Notes: a model not told the origin generated them from the letters alone. A stretch of DNA of 57,986 nt from Bacteroidales bacterium (GCA_020859845.1 JAJBVL010000108.1:1-57986); one strand, 5' to 3'. Counted from the stretch's first letter, positions 43,795 through 52,652 are shown. Numbers and translations are program-made.

Positions 43795-44142
43795 TTACTC
43801 TTTTACTGGTTCATAATCAATCTTGCTCTCCTCGTCAGTTGCTTCGAGTTTGAAGATGACGGGGCGCAGACCGTCGTTGCACGAGCATATTGCCACGCCC
43901 GGCTTGCGTATCCAGTCGCCATAGTAAAACGTCTCCTTGCCCGCTCCGTGAGCCAGGGCAAAGACATACTGATATATAGCCTTCCATGCTTCATCGCACA
44001 AGCCCTCTGGTTTGGCATAGTCGGCATAGAACACCTGTCCTTCGCGGAGCATCGGGCAAGCAGTCAATCCTTCAACCCCAAATTCCTTCGCAAAGTCTTC
44101 GTTGAACATCTTGCGAAGCACCGTTATCTTGACTTTGCGCAT
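43795..44142 (-). CDS. TIGR04076-family protein
   Basis: 115 residues, full length for this small uncharacterised family. Typical features are the N-terminal KVKITVLRKMFNEDFAKEF, the central CPMLREGQVFYADYAKPEG and the ending CSCNDGLRPVIFKLEA with conserved cysteines. The function is not known; the conserved Cys pattern suggests a metal or redox role. It lies one base downstream of the flavodoxin-fold reductase gene, so the two probably form a unit. Confidence 0.85.
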   Translation of the reverse strand: MRKVKITVLRKMFNEDFAKEFGVEGLTACPMLREGQVFYADYAKPEGLCDEAWKAIYQYVFALAHGAGKETFYYGDWIRKPGVAICSCNDGLRPVIFKLEATDEESKIDYEPVKE

Positions 44143-44143
44143 A

Positions 44144-44680
44144 TCATTTTAGTTTTTTGCCCAGTTCGTATGCCTGGAGCGGATAGTCGGTCTGCTTGAT
44201 GTCATCCACAGTCCAGCAACTCAAGGCGGCAATCACGCCAAGGTTCACCCACTTCATGTAGTTGGTGTAGCGATCAAAGAACACCGTCGGTCCATCAGCC
44301 GATTCATGGCTGTCATCTGCCATAGTGAGCAGCAAAGCCGCCTTCTTGTGTCCTTGTAGGGCTGCATTGTTGGCATAGAAGCGGTCCATCACGGCCTTTA
44401 TCTGGGCGTTGATGTTGTAGTAATAGATGGGCGATGCGAACACCAGCACATCTGCTTCAAGGATATGCGGATTCAGTTCTTGCATATCGTCCTTATAGAC
44501 GCAGCCTTTGCCCTGGTTGATGCACGTGTCGCAACCCAAGCAGGGATGCACGTCTTTGAATGCGGCATCGAAGCGGAACACCTCGTGCCCTGCCTCCGTA
44601 GCGCCCTTGATAAACTCGTCGGCCAGCAAGGCCGATGTGCCGTGTCGGTGGGCACTGCCTGTAATCACTGTTATCTTCAT
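44144..44680 (-). CDS. Flavodoxin-fold NAD(P)H-dependent (iron-sulfur) flavoprotein
   Basis: 178 residues. The FMN phosphate loop is TVITGSAHRHGTSALL at the N terminus. CLGCDTCINQGKGC is a Cys cluster as found in iron-sulfur flavoproteins, and VLVFASPIYYYNINAQIKAV is the second FMN loop. It should reduce quinones or other small acceptors, or shuttle electrons. The start at 44680 (MKITVITG) is set by the family; the frame stays open upstream into the Cys-rich peptide gene. It is followed closely by the TIGR04076 gene. Confidence 0.88.
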   Translation of the reverse strand: MKITVITGSAHRHGTSALLADEFIKGATEAGHEVFRFDAAFKDVHPCLGCDTCINQGKGCVYKDDMQELNPHILEADVLVFASPIYYYNINAQIKAVMDRFYANNAALQGHKKAALLLTMADDSHESADGPTVFFDRYTNYMKWVNLGVIAALSCWTVDDIKQTDYPLQAYELGKKLK

Positions 44681-44693
44681 ACTTTTTATGCTT

Positions 44694-44912
44694 TTATTTC
44701 TTCTTGCCGCGGTAGAGGGGACAGTCGCGGCAGGCATCGTCGGTGCAGTGGCAAGTACCAGAAGCGTCTTTCTTGCAATCGTGGCCCTTGTCTCTGTCGC
44801 AGCAGCTGCGTCCAGCTTTGCGGCGCTTGATGCGCACCACAATCCACCCCACGCAGTAGGCAAGGATTACGCCCACGCATAGCAGCTGTATAGTGTCATT
44901 GTCCAGCTCCAT
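44694..44912 (-). CDS. Cys-rich single-pass membrane peptide (FeoB-associated type)
   Basis: 72 residues: one N-terminal membrane helix (IQLLCVGVILAYCVGWIVV), a basic stop-transfer (RIKRRK), then a short cytoplasmic tail with many cysteines (SCCDRDKGHDCKK, GTCHCTDDACRDCPLY). It resembles the FeoB-associated Cys-rich peptides, though no feoAB genes are nearby. The Cys clusters suggest metal binding. Its start overlaps the end of topB by 17 bases, so it depends on the topB transcript. Confidence 0.75.
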   Translation of the reverse strand: MELDNDTIQLLCVGVILAYCVGWIVVRIKRRKAGRSCCDRDKGHDCKKDASGTCHCTDDACRDCPLYRGKKK

Positions 44913-46953
44913 ATTGCTTTTGTATTAGTGTGTTAAGTCGGGCAGGTGTCAAGTCGGCTGCATAGGTGTCAAACGTCAGTCTCAACCCGCATCCTTCAGC
45001 GTAGCGGCTACATCCATAGGCCGTGCGCCCCTTCAACAGATGGCCTTGACCGCATAGAGGGCAAGGAATATCTTCAATCTTCTTTGGCGAGGGTTTGCGA
45101 GGCTTCTTGGGAGCATCAGACTTTTCTTTTGTAGTGGTCTTCTTAGTCTTTTTCACCTCCTCGTCGGGCACGGCAATCTTATGCATCGAGTTGTCGCTCA
45201 GGACGCTTATCACCACCTTGCTCACCATCTCCTTTAGCTCGTCGAGAAACTCACGAGGAGAATATTCGCCACGCTCGATGCGGCGCAGCTTGTTCTCCCA
45301 CTGGCCGGTGAGTTCGGCGCTCTTTATCAGGCGCTCTTGAATGGTGTTGATAAGGTCAATGCCAGCCTGGGTTGCCACAATGCTCTTGCGCTCACGGGCT
45401 ATGTAGCGGCGTTTGAATAGGGTCTCAATGATACCGGCGCGAGTCGATGGGCGTCCAATGCCATTCTCCTTCATGGCATCGCGCAGGCTCTCGTCGTCGA
45501 CGGTCTTTCCTGCTGTCTCCATAGCTCGTAGGAGGGTGCCTTCGGTGTAGTATTTAGGAGGTTGTGTGGTCTTTTTTACTGTTGCTGGCTCGTGAGGACC
45601 ACTCTCGCCGACGATGAACGTCGGCAGTAGACGGTCGTCGTCGCTGTCGTCGTCTTTGGCAGCGTCGTTGCCAGCATAGACGGCCCTCCAGCCGGGCGCC
45701 GTCACCACCTTGCCCGAGGTGCGGAAAGGCGTCTTGTCGACGATGGCGTTGACAGTGGTGGCATCAAACTGGCAGTCGGGGTAAAACGCAGCAATAAACC
45801 TCAGCGCTATCATGTGGTAGAGCGGACGCTCGTCGCCACCAAGCACCGTTGGCGACTGCCCCGTAGGGATGATGGCATGATGGTCTGTCACCTTCGAGTT
45901 GTCAAACACCTTCTTCGACTTCGGAATCTTACCCCCAAGCACAGGCGCTGTTAGAGCCGCGTAGGGGGTCATCTGTTTGAGAATGGTGGGAATTTTAGGG
46001 TAGATATCCTCGCTGAGATAAGTAGTGTCGACGCGTGGGTAGGTGGTCACTTTCTTCTCGTAAAGACTCTGGATAAGGCCCAGGGTCTTGTCGGCGCTCC
46101 ATCCCCATCGTTTGTTACACTCCACCTGAAGCGACGTCAAGTCGAAAAGCCGAGGTGGTGCCTCTCTGCCTTTCTTCTCTTTAACGTCGACAATGGTCAG
46201 GGGTAGACCCTTAAGAGAATTGACAAGTTCCTCGGCTTTCTCTTGAGAGTCGAAGCGTAGTTCCACGCCGTTGAATGTCGTGGAGCGATAGAGAGTCTTT
46301 ATCTCCCAATAATCCTGCGGAACGAAGCTATCAATCTCCTCCTGACGCTTCACTATGAGGGCGAGCGTAGGGGTCTGCACACGTCCTATCGACAACACCT
46401 TTCCTGGCTCGGAATATTTAAGCGAGTAGAGGCGCGTGGCGTTCATGCCCAGTATCCAGTCGCCGATAGCTCGCGTCAGGCCTGCGTAGTAGAGGTTGTC
46501 ATATTCCTCCTGTGGCTTAAGCGCGGCAAAGCCGTCGCGGATGGCTTCGTCGGTGAGCGACGATATCCAAAGCCTCTTTACTGGACAGTGGGCACCGGCT
46601 TTTTGCATCACCCATCGCTGTATCAACTCCCCCTCTTGCCCTGCATCACCACAATTGATGATTTCGTCGGCCTGTTGCATAAGAGTCTCTATCACCTTGA
46701 ATTGGCGCTTGTATCCATCGTTGTCGATAAGCTTGATGCCAAACTTTGGGGGGATCATAGGCAGGCGCGACAGCGACCAGCGCTTCCAGTCGTCGGTATA
46801 GTCGTCGGGGGCCTTTAGCTGACACAGGTGGCCTATAGTCCAGGTCACCTGATAGCCATTGCCTTCATAGTAGCCGTCGTGGCGCGAAGTGGCTCCTAAT
46901 AGCGTGGCTATATCCTTGGCCACGCTATGCTTTTCGGCTATGCAGACCTTCAC
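44896..46953 (-). CDS. topB: DNA topoisomerase III
   Basis: 685 residues. Type IA topoisomerase: TOPRIM domain with KVCIAEKHSVAKDIATLLG and INCGDAGQEGELIQRWV, the SIGRVQTPTLALI block, the active-site tyrosine in VTTYPRVDTTYL, and the NGIGRPSTRAGIIETLFKRR motif. A C-terminal zinc ribbon reads CPLCGQGHLLKGRTAYGCSR. It passes single DNA strands to decatenate and resolve recombination intermediates. The start codon is GTG at 46951-46953, overlapping the upstream TGA by four bases (GTGA). Confidence 0.96.
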   Translation of the reverse strand: MKVCIAEKHSVAKDIATLLGATSRHDGYYEGNGYQVTWTIGHLCQLKAPDDYTDDWKRWSLSRLPMIPPKFGIKLIDNDGYKRQFKVIETLMQQADEIINCGDAGQEGELIQRWVMQKAGAHCPVKRLWISSLTDEAIRDGFAALKPQEEYDNLYYAGLTRAIGDWILGMNATRLYSLKYSEPGKVLSIGRVQTPTLALIVKRQEEIDSFVPQDYWEIKTLYRSTTFNGVELRFDSQEKAEELVNSLKGLPLTIVDVKEKKGREAPPRLFDLTSLQVECNKRWGWSADKTLGLIQSLYEKKVTTYPRVDTTYLSEDIYPKIPTILKQMTPYAALTAPVLGGKIPKSKKVFDNSKVTDHHAIIPTGQSPTVLGGDERPLYHMIALRFIAAFYPDCQFDATTVNAIVDKTPFRTSGKVVTAPGWRAVYAGNDAAKDDDSDDDRLLPTFIVGESGPHEPATVKKTTQPPKYYTEGTLLRAMETAGKTVDDESLRDAMKENGIGRPSTRAGIIETLFKRRYIARERKSIVATQAGIDLINTIQERLIKSAELTGQWENKLRRIERGEYSPREFLDELKEMVSKVVISVLSDNSMHKIAVPDEEVKKTKKTTTKEKSDAPKKPRKPSPKKIEDIPCPLCGQGHLLKGRTAYGCSRYAEGCGLRLTFDTYAADLTPARLNTLIQKQYGAGQ

Positions 46954-47402
46954 TTAGGAGCTCCTCCTTTCTCGTTGATGACCCACGACGACTCGCCGCG
47001 AGGCCCCGAAAGCTTCACTACCCACGCGCGCTGAGGCTTCATGGCCGGGAAGTCGATTTCTACGGGGATTACCCCCTCGTCCTCCCACTGAAACCAGCGC
47101 TTGAAGTCGACGCCATCGATATCGGTGGCGTCGGCTGCTTGATTGTCGACCATGAGCATCATCATGTCGATGCGATTGGAGGTGTGAGGCATACCCATCA
47201 GGCGTCCGTAGAGACGCGTCAGGTCGGAGCGATACTCTATACTGTCGGCTATGAAGTCGAGGCTTCCTGTGACGCGCGTAGTGAGTTGGGCCCTAACCTC
47301 CTTAGGAGCCTTTTTCTGCGCCAGGCAGCCAGCCGTTGTGGCTATGGCCATCAGCAGCGCCTGCAAGAGTATTAATGATAAAGATGCTTTGCTTCGTCCC
47401 AT
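46950..47402 (-). CDS. Small exported (lipo)protein of unknown function
   Basis: 150 residues. The N terminus LSLILLQALLMAIATTAGC looks like a lipoprotein signal with Cys26. The rest is a compact domain with LTRLYGRLMGMPHTSNRIDM and a basic, beta-like end (AWVVKLSGPRGESSWVINEK). I do not recognise the family. It overlaps mazG by 31 bases upstream and topB by four bases downstream, so it is part of the dsbD-mazG-topB operon. An internal ATG at residue 18 would lose the signal peptide and is less likely. Confidence 0.7.
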   Translation of the reverse strand: MGRSKASLSLILLQALLMAIATTAGCLAQKKAPKEVRAQLTTRVTGSLDFIADSIEYRSDLTRLYGRLMGMPHTSNRIDMMMLMVDNQAADATDIDGVDFKRWFQWEDEGVIPVEIDFPAMKPQRAWVVKLSGPRGESSWVINEKGGAPK

Positions 47403-48163
47403 ATCTTATCCATTTCGGCAAGGGTCATATCCTTGAGTTGGCGTCCTTGCTCCTTAGCTTTTTGCTCGAGATAGTTGAATCGGGAGATAAACTTCTTGTT
47501 GGTGCGCTCCAGGGCGTTTTCGGGATTCACGCCGTAGAGACGGGCAGCGTTGACCACGCTGAAGAGCAGGTCGCCCATCTCGGCCTCCACCTCTTCTTGG
47601 GCGCCAATGGCGATTGCCTCCTTCACCTCTGAGAGCTCTTCGGCCACCTTGCCCCATACTTGGGCGCGGTCGTCCCAGTCAAAGCCCACATTGGCCGCCT
47701 TCTCTTGGATACGGTCGGCTTTAATGAGGGCAGGGAGGGCTGTGGGGACTCCGGCCAGCACGGTCTTATTGCCCCCTTTCTCTTTGAGCTTAATCTGCTC
47801 CCAGTTTTGCTCCACCTTGTGGGCATCGCCATCTACTTCCACGGTGCCAAACACGTGGGGATGACGGAATATTAGCTTCTTGTTGAGGGCGTCGGCCACT
47901 TCGGCAATGTCAAATGCCTCCTTCTCCTCGCCTATCTTGGCGTAGAAGAGCACGTGGAGCAGCACGTCGCCAAGCTCTTTCTTGATATTTTGGTTGTCGT
48001 CGTTGATAAGCGCGTCGCAGAGTTCGTAGACCTCTTCGATTGTGTTGGGACGCAGGCTCTCGTTGGTCTGTTTGCGGTCCCAGGGACACTCCACGCGCAA
48101 GCGATCGAGAGTGTCAATCACCCTTCCCAGCGCTTCAATCTTTTCTTCTCTTGTATGATTCAT
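47372..48163 (-). CDS. mazG: Nucleoside triphosphate pyrophosphohydrolase MazG
   Basis: 263 residues, the length of the two-domain MazG. The first domain has LRVECPWDRKQTNESLRPNT, EEVYELCDAL and ELGDVLLHVLFYAKI with the E-x-x-E and D metal ligands. The second has VGFDWDDRAQVWGKVAEEL, SEVKEAIAIG and EAEMGDLLFSVVNAARLYG. It hydrolyses (d)NTPs to monophosphates and pyrophosphate, cleaning non-canonical nucleotides and lowering stringent-response signals. Its leader, between the dsbD stop and this ATG, is a heptamer-type repeat. Confidence 0.96.
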   Translation of the reverse strand: MNHTREEKIEALGRVIDTLDRLRVECPWDRKQTNESLRPNTIEEVYELCDALINDDNQNIKKELGDVLLHVLFYAKIGEEKEAFDIAEVADALNKKLIFRHPHVFGTVEVDGDAHKVEQNWEQIKLKEKGGNKTVLAGVPTALPALIKADRIQEKAANVGFDWDDRAQVWGKVAEELSEVKEAIAIGAQEEVEAEMGDLLFSVVNAARLYGVNPENALERTNKKFISRFNYLEQKAKEQGRQLKDMTLAEMDKIWDEAKHLYH

Positions 48164-48198
48164 ACTTTTGCCTTATGACTTTTGACTTTGCCTTTGCC
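48164..48198 (-). repeat. Heptamer-type repeat filling the dsbD-mazG spacer
   Basis: Read on the minus strand directly after the dsbD TAA: GGCAAA, GGCAAA, GTCAAAA, GTCATAA, GGCAAAA, GT and then the mazG ATG. The units match those at 17880-17942, and both arrays begin right after a TAA with GGCAAA. Confidence 0.85.
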
Positions 48199-50187
48199 TT
48201 AGCGCGCAGCGCTTTGGTAGCACTCTATGTTTTGCTGGAGCCAGTCGGCAAACTTTGCCACGTTTTCGTCGTAATAATAGGGTTGGCCCATCACGTCGCC
48301 TTGGTTGTTGAGCACCACGTAGTAAGGCTGACTATTGGCAGCAAACTTATGACGCTGCAGGTAGCTCCACTTGTCGCCCACCGTCGAGAGTCTCACCTTG
48401 CGGCCATTCTCTTCCACCGTGATGGGCTGGGCGAGCTTTTGCTTGTCATCGACCATCAGCTCTATCAGCACGAAGTTGGCTTCGATCATCTCCTTAATCT
48501 CTGGAGCGTCAAACACGGCTCCCTCCATCTTGCGGCAGTTGACGCATCCAAATCCCGAGAAGTCCATCAGCACAGGTCGACCATGCTCGGCGGCGTAGCG
48601 CATACCCTCCTCGTAGTCGGAAAACTGCTTAAACTGATTGCCTTCGTAGAGGTTGAAGTCTTGTGTAAATAGCGGAGGCACGAAGGCGCTGACGCTTTTC
48701 AATGGTGCACCCCAAAGGCCAGGGATAAGATATACCGAGAAACTCAGCGATACCAACGCCATGAAGAAACGAGCCACGCCCACAAACTTCAGACGCGAGT
48801 CATGCGAGAACTCAATCTTGCCCAGCAGGTAGAAGCCCAGCAGTGCAAAGATGATAATCCAGAGCGACACGAACACCTCGCGGTCGAGGATACCCCAGCC
48901 GTAGGCAAGGTCGGCCACGGAGAGAAATTTGAGCGAGAGAGCCAATTCCAAAAAGCCTAACACCACTTTAACTGAGTTGAGCCAACCACCTGAGCGAGGC
49001 ATCTCCTTGAGCCACGAGGGGAAGATGGCAAAGAGAGTAAAGGGGATGGCAAGGGCCAGTGCAAAGGCCCCCATGCCGATAGCAGGGCCGGCGATGTTGC
49101 CCACAGAGGCTGCTTCTACCAAGAGAGTGCCGATGATAGGGCCCGTACAAGAGAAGCTCACCAGCACCAGCGTAAAGGCCATAAAAAAGATTGATATGAT
49201 ACCGGTGGTGCGCTCAGCCTTGCTGTCAACGCCATTGCTCCACTTCGAAGGGAGCTTGATATCGAAAGCGCCGAAGAATGAGATGGCGAATACCAATAGC
49301 AAGAGGAAGAAGAGCAGATTAAACACTGCGTTGGTGGCCAAGTCGTTGAGCTTGCTCGCTCCGAAGATGAGAGTGATGGCGAGGCCGAGCGCCAGATAGA
49401 TGACGATGATACCCCCTCCATATATTAAGGCATCGCCAATGGAGCGACTACGCGAATTGCCTTTCTTCAAGAAGAAGCTCACCGTCAGTGGTATCATAGG
49501 CCATACGCATGGGGTCAGCAACGCCACCAAGCCGCCGATGAAGCCCCATATAAAAATGTACCACCACGACGACTGGGCAATGTTTTGATTGTTGGTTTCA
49601 TCCGTGTCGGGAAACACTGCTGGAGCCCACCAACTGCTCTCGCCTCCCAATCCGTCAGGTATAGTCTCTGTTATCTTTGGGGCAGGGGAGTCCTCTTTGT
49701 CAGAAGGAGAGGCCGCCGTGGCATGGCTTGAAAATTCAAAGGCGCTCTTCGCTGGGGCAATGCAGCTTTCGTCGTTGCATCCTTGATATGATATGTCGCC
49801 GGCAATCTTGAAAGCACCGTCGGGGCTCGTCACGCGGAAGCGCTGCTTCAGCTCCACATCCTCGCTCCAGTAGGCCAGCTTGAGGTGAAACACCATGTCG
49901 ACCTCCTCCTTGGGGGCCACGCTGGGCTCCAATTCCCCCTCCAGCTCCACGCCCTCGAGGGTGGTGTAGGTCACCGAGGTAGGTCGTGGGCCTCCATCGG
50001 GGAGCTTAAGGCCATAGAGGTGCCATCCAGGCTCTATCGAAGCGTAGAATGTGATGGCTCCCGAGCCATCTTGAGGTTGTATGAGGCGCGTAGTCCATCC
50101 CACAGGCTCAATTATCTGAGCTTGAGCCAGCAGAGCGGTCGTAAATAGCAAGAGTAGGGCGCATAAGGCCCGAGCGGTTCTCTTCAT
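48199..50187 (-). CDS. dsbD: Thiol:disulfide interchange protein DsbD
   Basis: 662 residues. Signal peptide with the core ALCALLLLFTTALLAQA, an N-terminal beta-sandwich domain (VELKQRFRVTSPDG), a membrane domain of about eight helices including the paired-Cys segments GGLVALLTPCVWPMIPLTV and LVSFSCTGPIIGTLL, and a C-terminal thioredoxin domain with CVNC near residues 547-550 (FSGFGCVNCRKMEG). It carries reducing power from cytoplasmic thioredoxin to the periplasm. It heads the run dsbD-mazG-lipoprotein-topB-Cys-rich peptide. Confidence 0.95.
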   Translation of the reverse strand: MKRTARALCALLLLFTTALLAQAQIIEPVGWTTRLIQPQDGSGAITFYASIEPGWHLYGLKLPDGGPRPTSVTYTTLEGVELEGELEPSVAPKEEVDMVFHLKLAYWSEDVELKQRFRVTSPDGAFKIAGDISYQGCNDESCIAPAKSAFEFSSHATAASPSDKEDSPAPKITETIPDGLGGESSWWAPAVFPDTDETNNQNIAQSSWWYIFIWGFIGGLVALLTPCVWPMIPLTVSFFLKKGNSRSRSIGDALIYGGGIIVIYLALGLAITLIFGASKLNDLATNAVFNLLFFLLLLVFAISFFGAFDIKLPSKWSNGVDSKAERTTGIISIFFMAFTLVLVSFSCTGPIIGTLLVEAASVGNIAGPAIGMGAFALALAIPFTLFAIFPSWLKEMPRSGGWLNSVKVVLGFLELALSLKFLSVADLAYGWGILDREVFVSLWIIIFALLGFYLLGKIEFSHDSRLKFVGVARFFMALVSLSFSVYLIPGLWGAPLKSVSAFVPPLFTQDFNLYEGNQFKQFSDYEEGMRYAAEHGRPVLMDFSGFGCVNCRKMEGAVFDAPEIKEMIEANFVLIELMVDDKQKLAQPITVEENGRKVRLSTVGDKWSYLQRHKFAANSQPYYVVLNNQGDVMGQPYYYDENVAKFADWLQQNIECYQSAAR

Positions 50188-50230
50188 GTAGGGAGTAGTA
50201 GTGATGTTGGGGTTTTATCGTTTTGACTTG

Positions 50231-50238
50231 CAAAGTTA
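50231..50238 (-). promoter_or_regulatory. Putative -7 element for dsbD
   Basis: Minus strand TAACTTTG, 43 bases before the ATG at 50187. No TTTG at N20. Confidence 0.5.
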
Positions 50239-50333
50239 CACAAAAAAAGTAAATCTTCCACTCTCCGCGGCCAATTACAGGGGTGTTTGTCCGATTCTTG
50301 AGGCTAAAGGGTGTCAGAATGAAATAATTTTGT

Positions 50334-50341
50334 TAACTTTG
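50334..50341 (+). promoter_or_regulatory. Putative -7 element for the GT5-like gene
   Basis: TAACTTTG, 42 bases before the ATG at 50384; no clear -33 partner. Confidence 0.5.
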
Positions 50342-50383
50342 CAGTGGATTTTATCCTCCTCAATCACCACCAACCACTCATCA

Positions 50384-51205
50384 ATGAAGCAAAAAGTTTT
50401 ATACATTTCGCAGGAAATCTCACCTTACTTGTCAGAATCTCCCATGGCGGTTCAGGGACGCGACCTTCCCCAAGCCGTTCAAGAAAAAGGTTTTGAGGTG
50501 AGAACCTTCATGCCCAAGTACGGTTCGATCAACGAGCGCCGCAATCAACTCCACGAGGTGATAAGGCTCTCGGGGAAGAATATCATCATTGATGACACCG
50601 ATCATCCATTGATAATCAAGGTAGCCACATTGCAGCCCACACGCATGCAAGTCTACTTTATCGACAACGACGACTTCTTCCACAAGTTTCCCTGCAAGGG
50701 CCTGGAGACCGACACTGACCCTGCCCAAAACGACGAGCGAATGATGTTTTTCACCCGCGGCGTTGTGGAGACCGTTAAGAAGCTGCGCTGGGAGCCTGCC
50801 ATCATCAATTGTATGGGCTGGATTACGGCCATGCATCCCGCAGCTCTGCGCACTCTCTACCACGAAGACCCAGCCTTCGCTTCGGCACGCATTGTCTATG
50901 CCTTGCGTCCTGAGGACTTCGAGGGCACTCTCGACCCGCGCTTCCAGGAGAAGCTTCGCCAGTGGGATGTGGCCCCCGAGACTTTAAAGGCACTCGGCAC
51001 CGAGCCTGTCACCGCCGCCGCTCTCCATCGCTTTGCCATGGACTATGCCGACGCCATCGTGCTCGACGCTCCGGGAGTAGATCCCGAGCTTATAGCCTAC
51101 GCCGAGGCCACGGGCAAGCCCTTCCTGCGCCCTGACTATGATGGCGACGTCGTGCAGCAGTATGCCGACTTCTACCATTCGCTCCTTGGAGCCGACTGCG
51201 CTTAA
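50384..51205 (+). CDS. Glycogen/starch synthase-like protein, GT5 N-domain only
   Basis: 273 residues from the ATG at 50384; a longer frame to 50201 has no support and would precede the promoter box. The fold of the GT5 catalytic N-domain is visible (VLYISQEISPYLSES, FEVRTFMPKYGSINERR, QVYFIDNDDFF, PAIINCMGWITAMHP). The family's donor-binding K-T-G-G-L motif is replaced by SESPMAVQ, and the whole C-terminal Rossmann domain is absent (GT5 enzymes are usually near 480-500 residues). It is therefore probably not a working synthase. Similar short proteins next to DUF4270 lipoproteins occur in Bacteroidota. Its role is unknown. Confidence 0.82.
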   Translation: MKQKVLYISQEISPYLSESPMAVQGRDLPQAVQEKGFEVRTFMPKYGSINERRNQLHEVIRLSGKNIIIDDTDHPLIIKVATLQPTRMQVYFIDNDDFFHKFPCKGLETDTDPAQNDERMMFFTRGVVETVKKLRWEPAIINCMGWITAMHPAALRTLYHEDPAFASARIVYALRPEDFEGTLDPRFQEKLRQWDVAPETLKALGTEPVTAAALHRFAMDYADAIVLDAPGVDPELIAYAEATGKPFLRPDYDGDVVQQYADFYHSLLGADCA

Positions 51206-51275
51206 GCGCATACCCGGCTTTCCCTTCCACTCATTCAGCACATAGTTCTCTGAATTTTTCCCCCTGAATACGACA

Positions 51276-52640
51276 GTGAATCGTTTCCCATTCTTCCTGC
51301 TTATCAGCCTTGTAGTAGCGAGCCTTATCGCTGCTTGCGATGACAATGTCTCCACCGTCGGCTCGAGCCTTATCACCGACAAAGTGGAGATTATCATCGA
51401 CTCTTCATTTGTTGCCACTGGCAAGACAGTCCCCAACACAGCGGTGCAGAGCCGCACGTTGACCCAGCTCCTGGGATGTTTCCACGCCGAGGAGTATGGC
51501 GAACTGCGCTCCAATTTCGTCACCCAGTTTATGCCCACCATCTCCATCGACACCACAGGCATGGCCGAGGAGCGTATCGACTCCATCAAGCTGCTGATGT
51601 TTTTGGACACTGGCGACTTTACTGGCGACTCTCTTGTGCCGATGGGCTTAACCGTCTATCCACTCACCAAGGCCTTGCCTTCGCCTATCTATAGCGACTT
51701 TGATCCTGAGGGCTACTACGACCCCACCCCCATTGCCACTCAGATGTATACCGCGAATGCTCTGTATAGCGACTCTGCTGCTGGCCTCACATATCGTCCT
51801 ATCTACGTAGACCTCCCACGCCAGATGGCCATCGACTTCTACCAGAAGTATATCGATAGCCCTTCTACTTTTGCTTCTCCTCAGGAGTTTGTCGAGTGGT
51901 TCCCTGGTTTCTACGTGAAGAGCACATTTGGCTCAGGCCTCGTGGTCAACATCACTGAGTCGCGTATGCAGTTCTACTATCGGCAGCACGACGTAGTGGA
52001 GACCGACTCCACCTCCACCGACACCTTGTATAATAAAGTGCAAATCCTCTGCACAGTGTCGCCCGAGGTGATTACCAACAACGACATCCACTACACCATG
52101 AGCGAGAGCCTCAAGGCTCGCGCAGATGCCGGCGAAGTGCTTATCGTGGCTCCTCTGGGCTACAATGCCGAGATACAACTGCCACTTGAGAGTCTGCTGC
52201 AGACCTTCCGCAATCAGGGAGGCAACCTGTCGGTGCTCAACACCCTCACCATCACCCTTCCCGTGGAGGAGATCCCCAACGACTATGATATCGACCCGCC
52301 CACACAGGTGCTTCTCGTCCTCTCCAAAGACAAAGAAGCCTTCTTTGAGGACAGCGAGATATCTGACAATATCACCTCGTTTGTGGCAGAGTATAGCTCC
52401 ACATCCAAGGCCTACATCCTGTCGTCGATGCGGTCCTACTTCTTGGAGATGCTTGACCGCGACTCGATAACCGAGGAAGATTATACCTTCACCCTCTTGC
52501 CCGTCACCGTTGATGTAGAGTCGTCGACAAGCTACATTACCACAGTCTCTCCTTACGTAGAAACCCCCGCGATGGCAAAAATCTTGGTAGATGAAGCAAA
52601 AATTACGCTCACATTTAGCAAGAATACCGTAAATTATTAG
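51276..52640 (+). CDS. DUF4270-family lipoprotein
   Basis: 454 residues from a GTG start at 51276. Lipoprotein signal FLLISLVVASLIAAC followed by DDN, mildly acidic, so surface display is possible. The family features are the opening STVGSSLITDKVEIIIDSSF, LLGCFHAEEYGELRSNFVTQ and many beta strands (IDSIKLLMFLDTGDFTGDSL). It is restricted to Bacteroidota and its function is unknown. It lies 70 bases after the GT5-like gene and probably shares its transcript. A hairpin lies after its stop. Confidence 0.88.
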   Translation: MNRFPFFLLISLVVASLIAACDDNVSTVGSSLITDKVEIIIDSSFVATGKTVPNTAVQSRTLTQLLGCFHAEEYGELRSNFVTQFMPTISIDTTGMAEERIDSIKLLMFLDTGDFTGDSLVPMGLTVYPLTKALPSPIYSDFDPEGYYDPTPIATQMYTANALYSDSAAGLTYRPIYVDLPRQMAIDFYQKYIDSPSTFASPQEFVEWFPGFYVKSTFGSGLVVNITESRMQFYYRQHDVVETDSTSTDTLYNKVQILCTVSPEVITNNDIHYTMSESLKARADAGEVLIVAPLGYNAEIQLPLESLLQTFRNQGGNLSVLNTLTITLPVEEIPNDYDIDPPTQVLLVLSKDKEAFFEDSEISDNITSFVAEYSSTSKAYILSSMRSYFLEMLDRDSITEEDYTFTLLPVTVDVESSTSYITTVSPYVETPAMAKILVDEAKITLTFSKNTVNY

Positions 52641-52648
52641 TAACTTTG
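52641..52648 (+). promoter_or_regulatory. Putative -7 element for tRNA-Thr
   Basis: TAACTTTG just after the DUF4270 stop, 65 bases before the tRNA. A TTTA lies 23 bases upstream; the -33 is weak. Confidence 0.45.
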
Positions 52649-52652
52649 CAGC

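Noticed and set aside
50201-50383. N-terminal extension of the GT5-like protein
   Set aside because: The extra 61 codons precede the TAACTTTG box at 50334-50341 and do not resemble the family; the ATG at 50384 gives the family N terminus.
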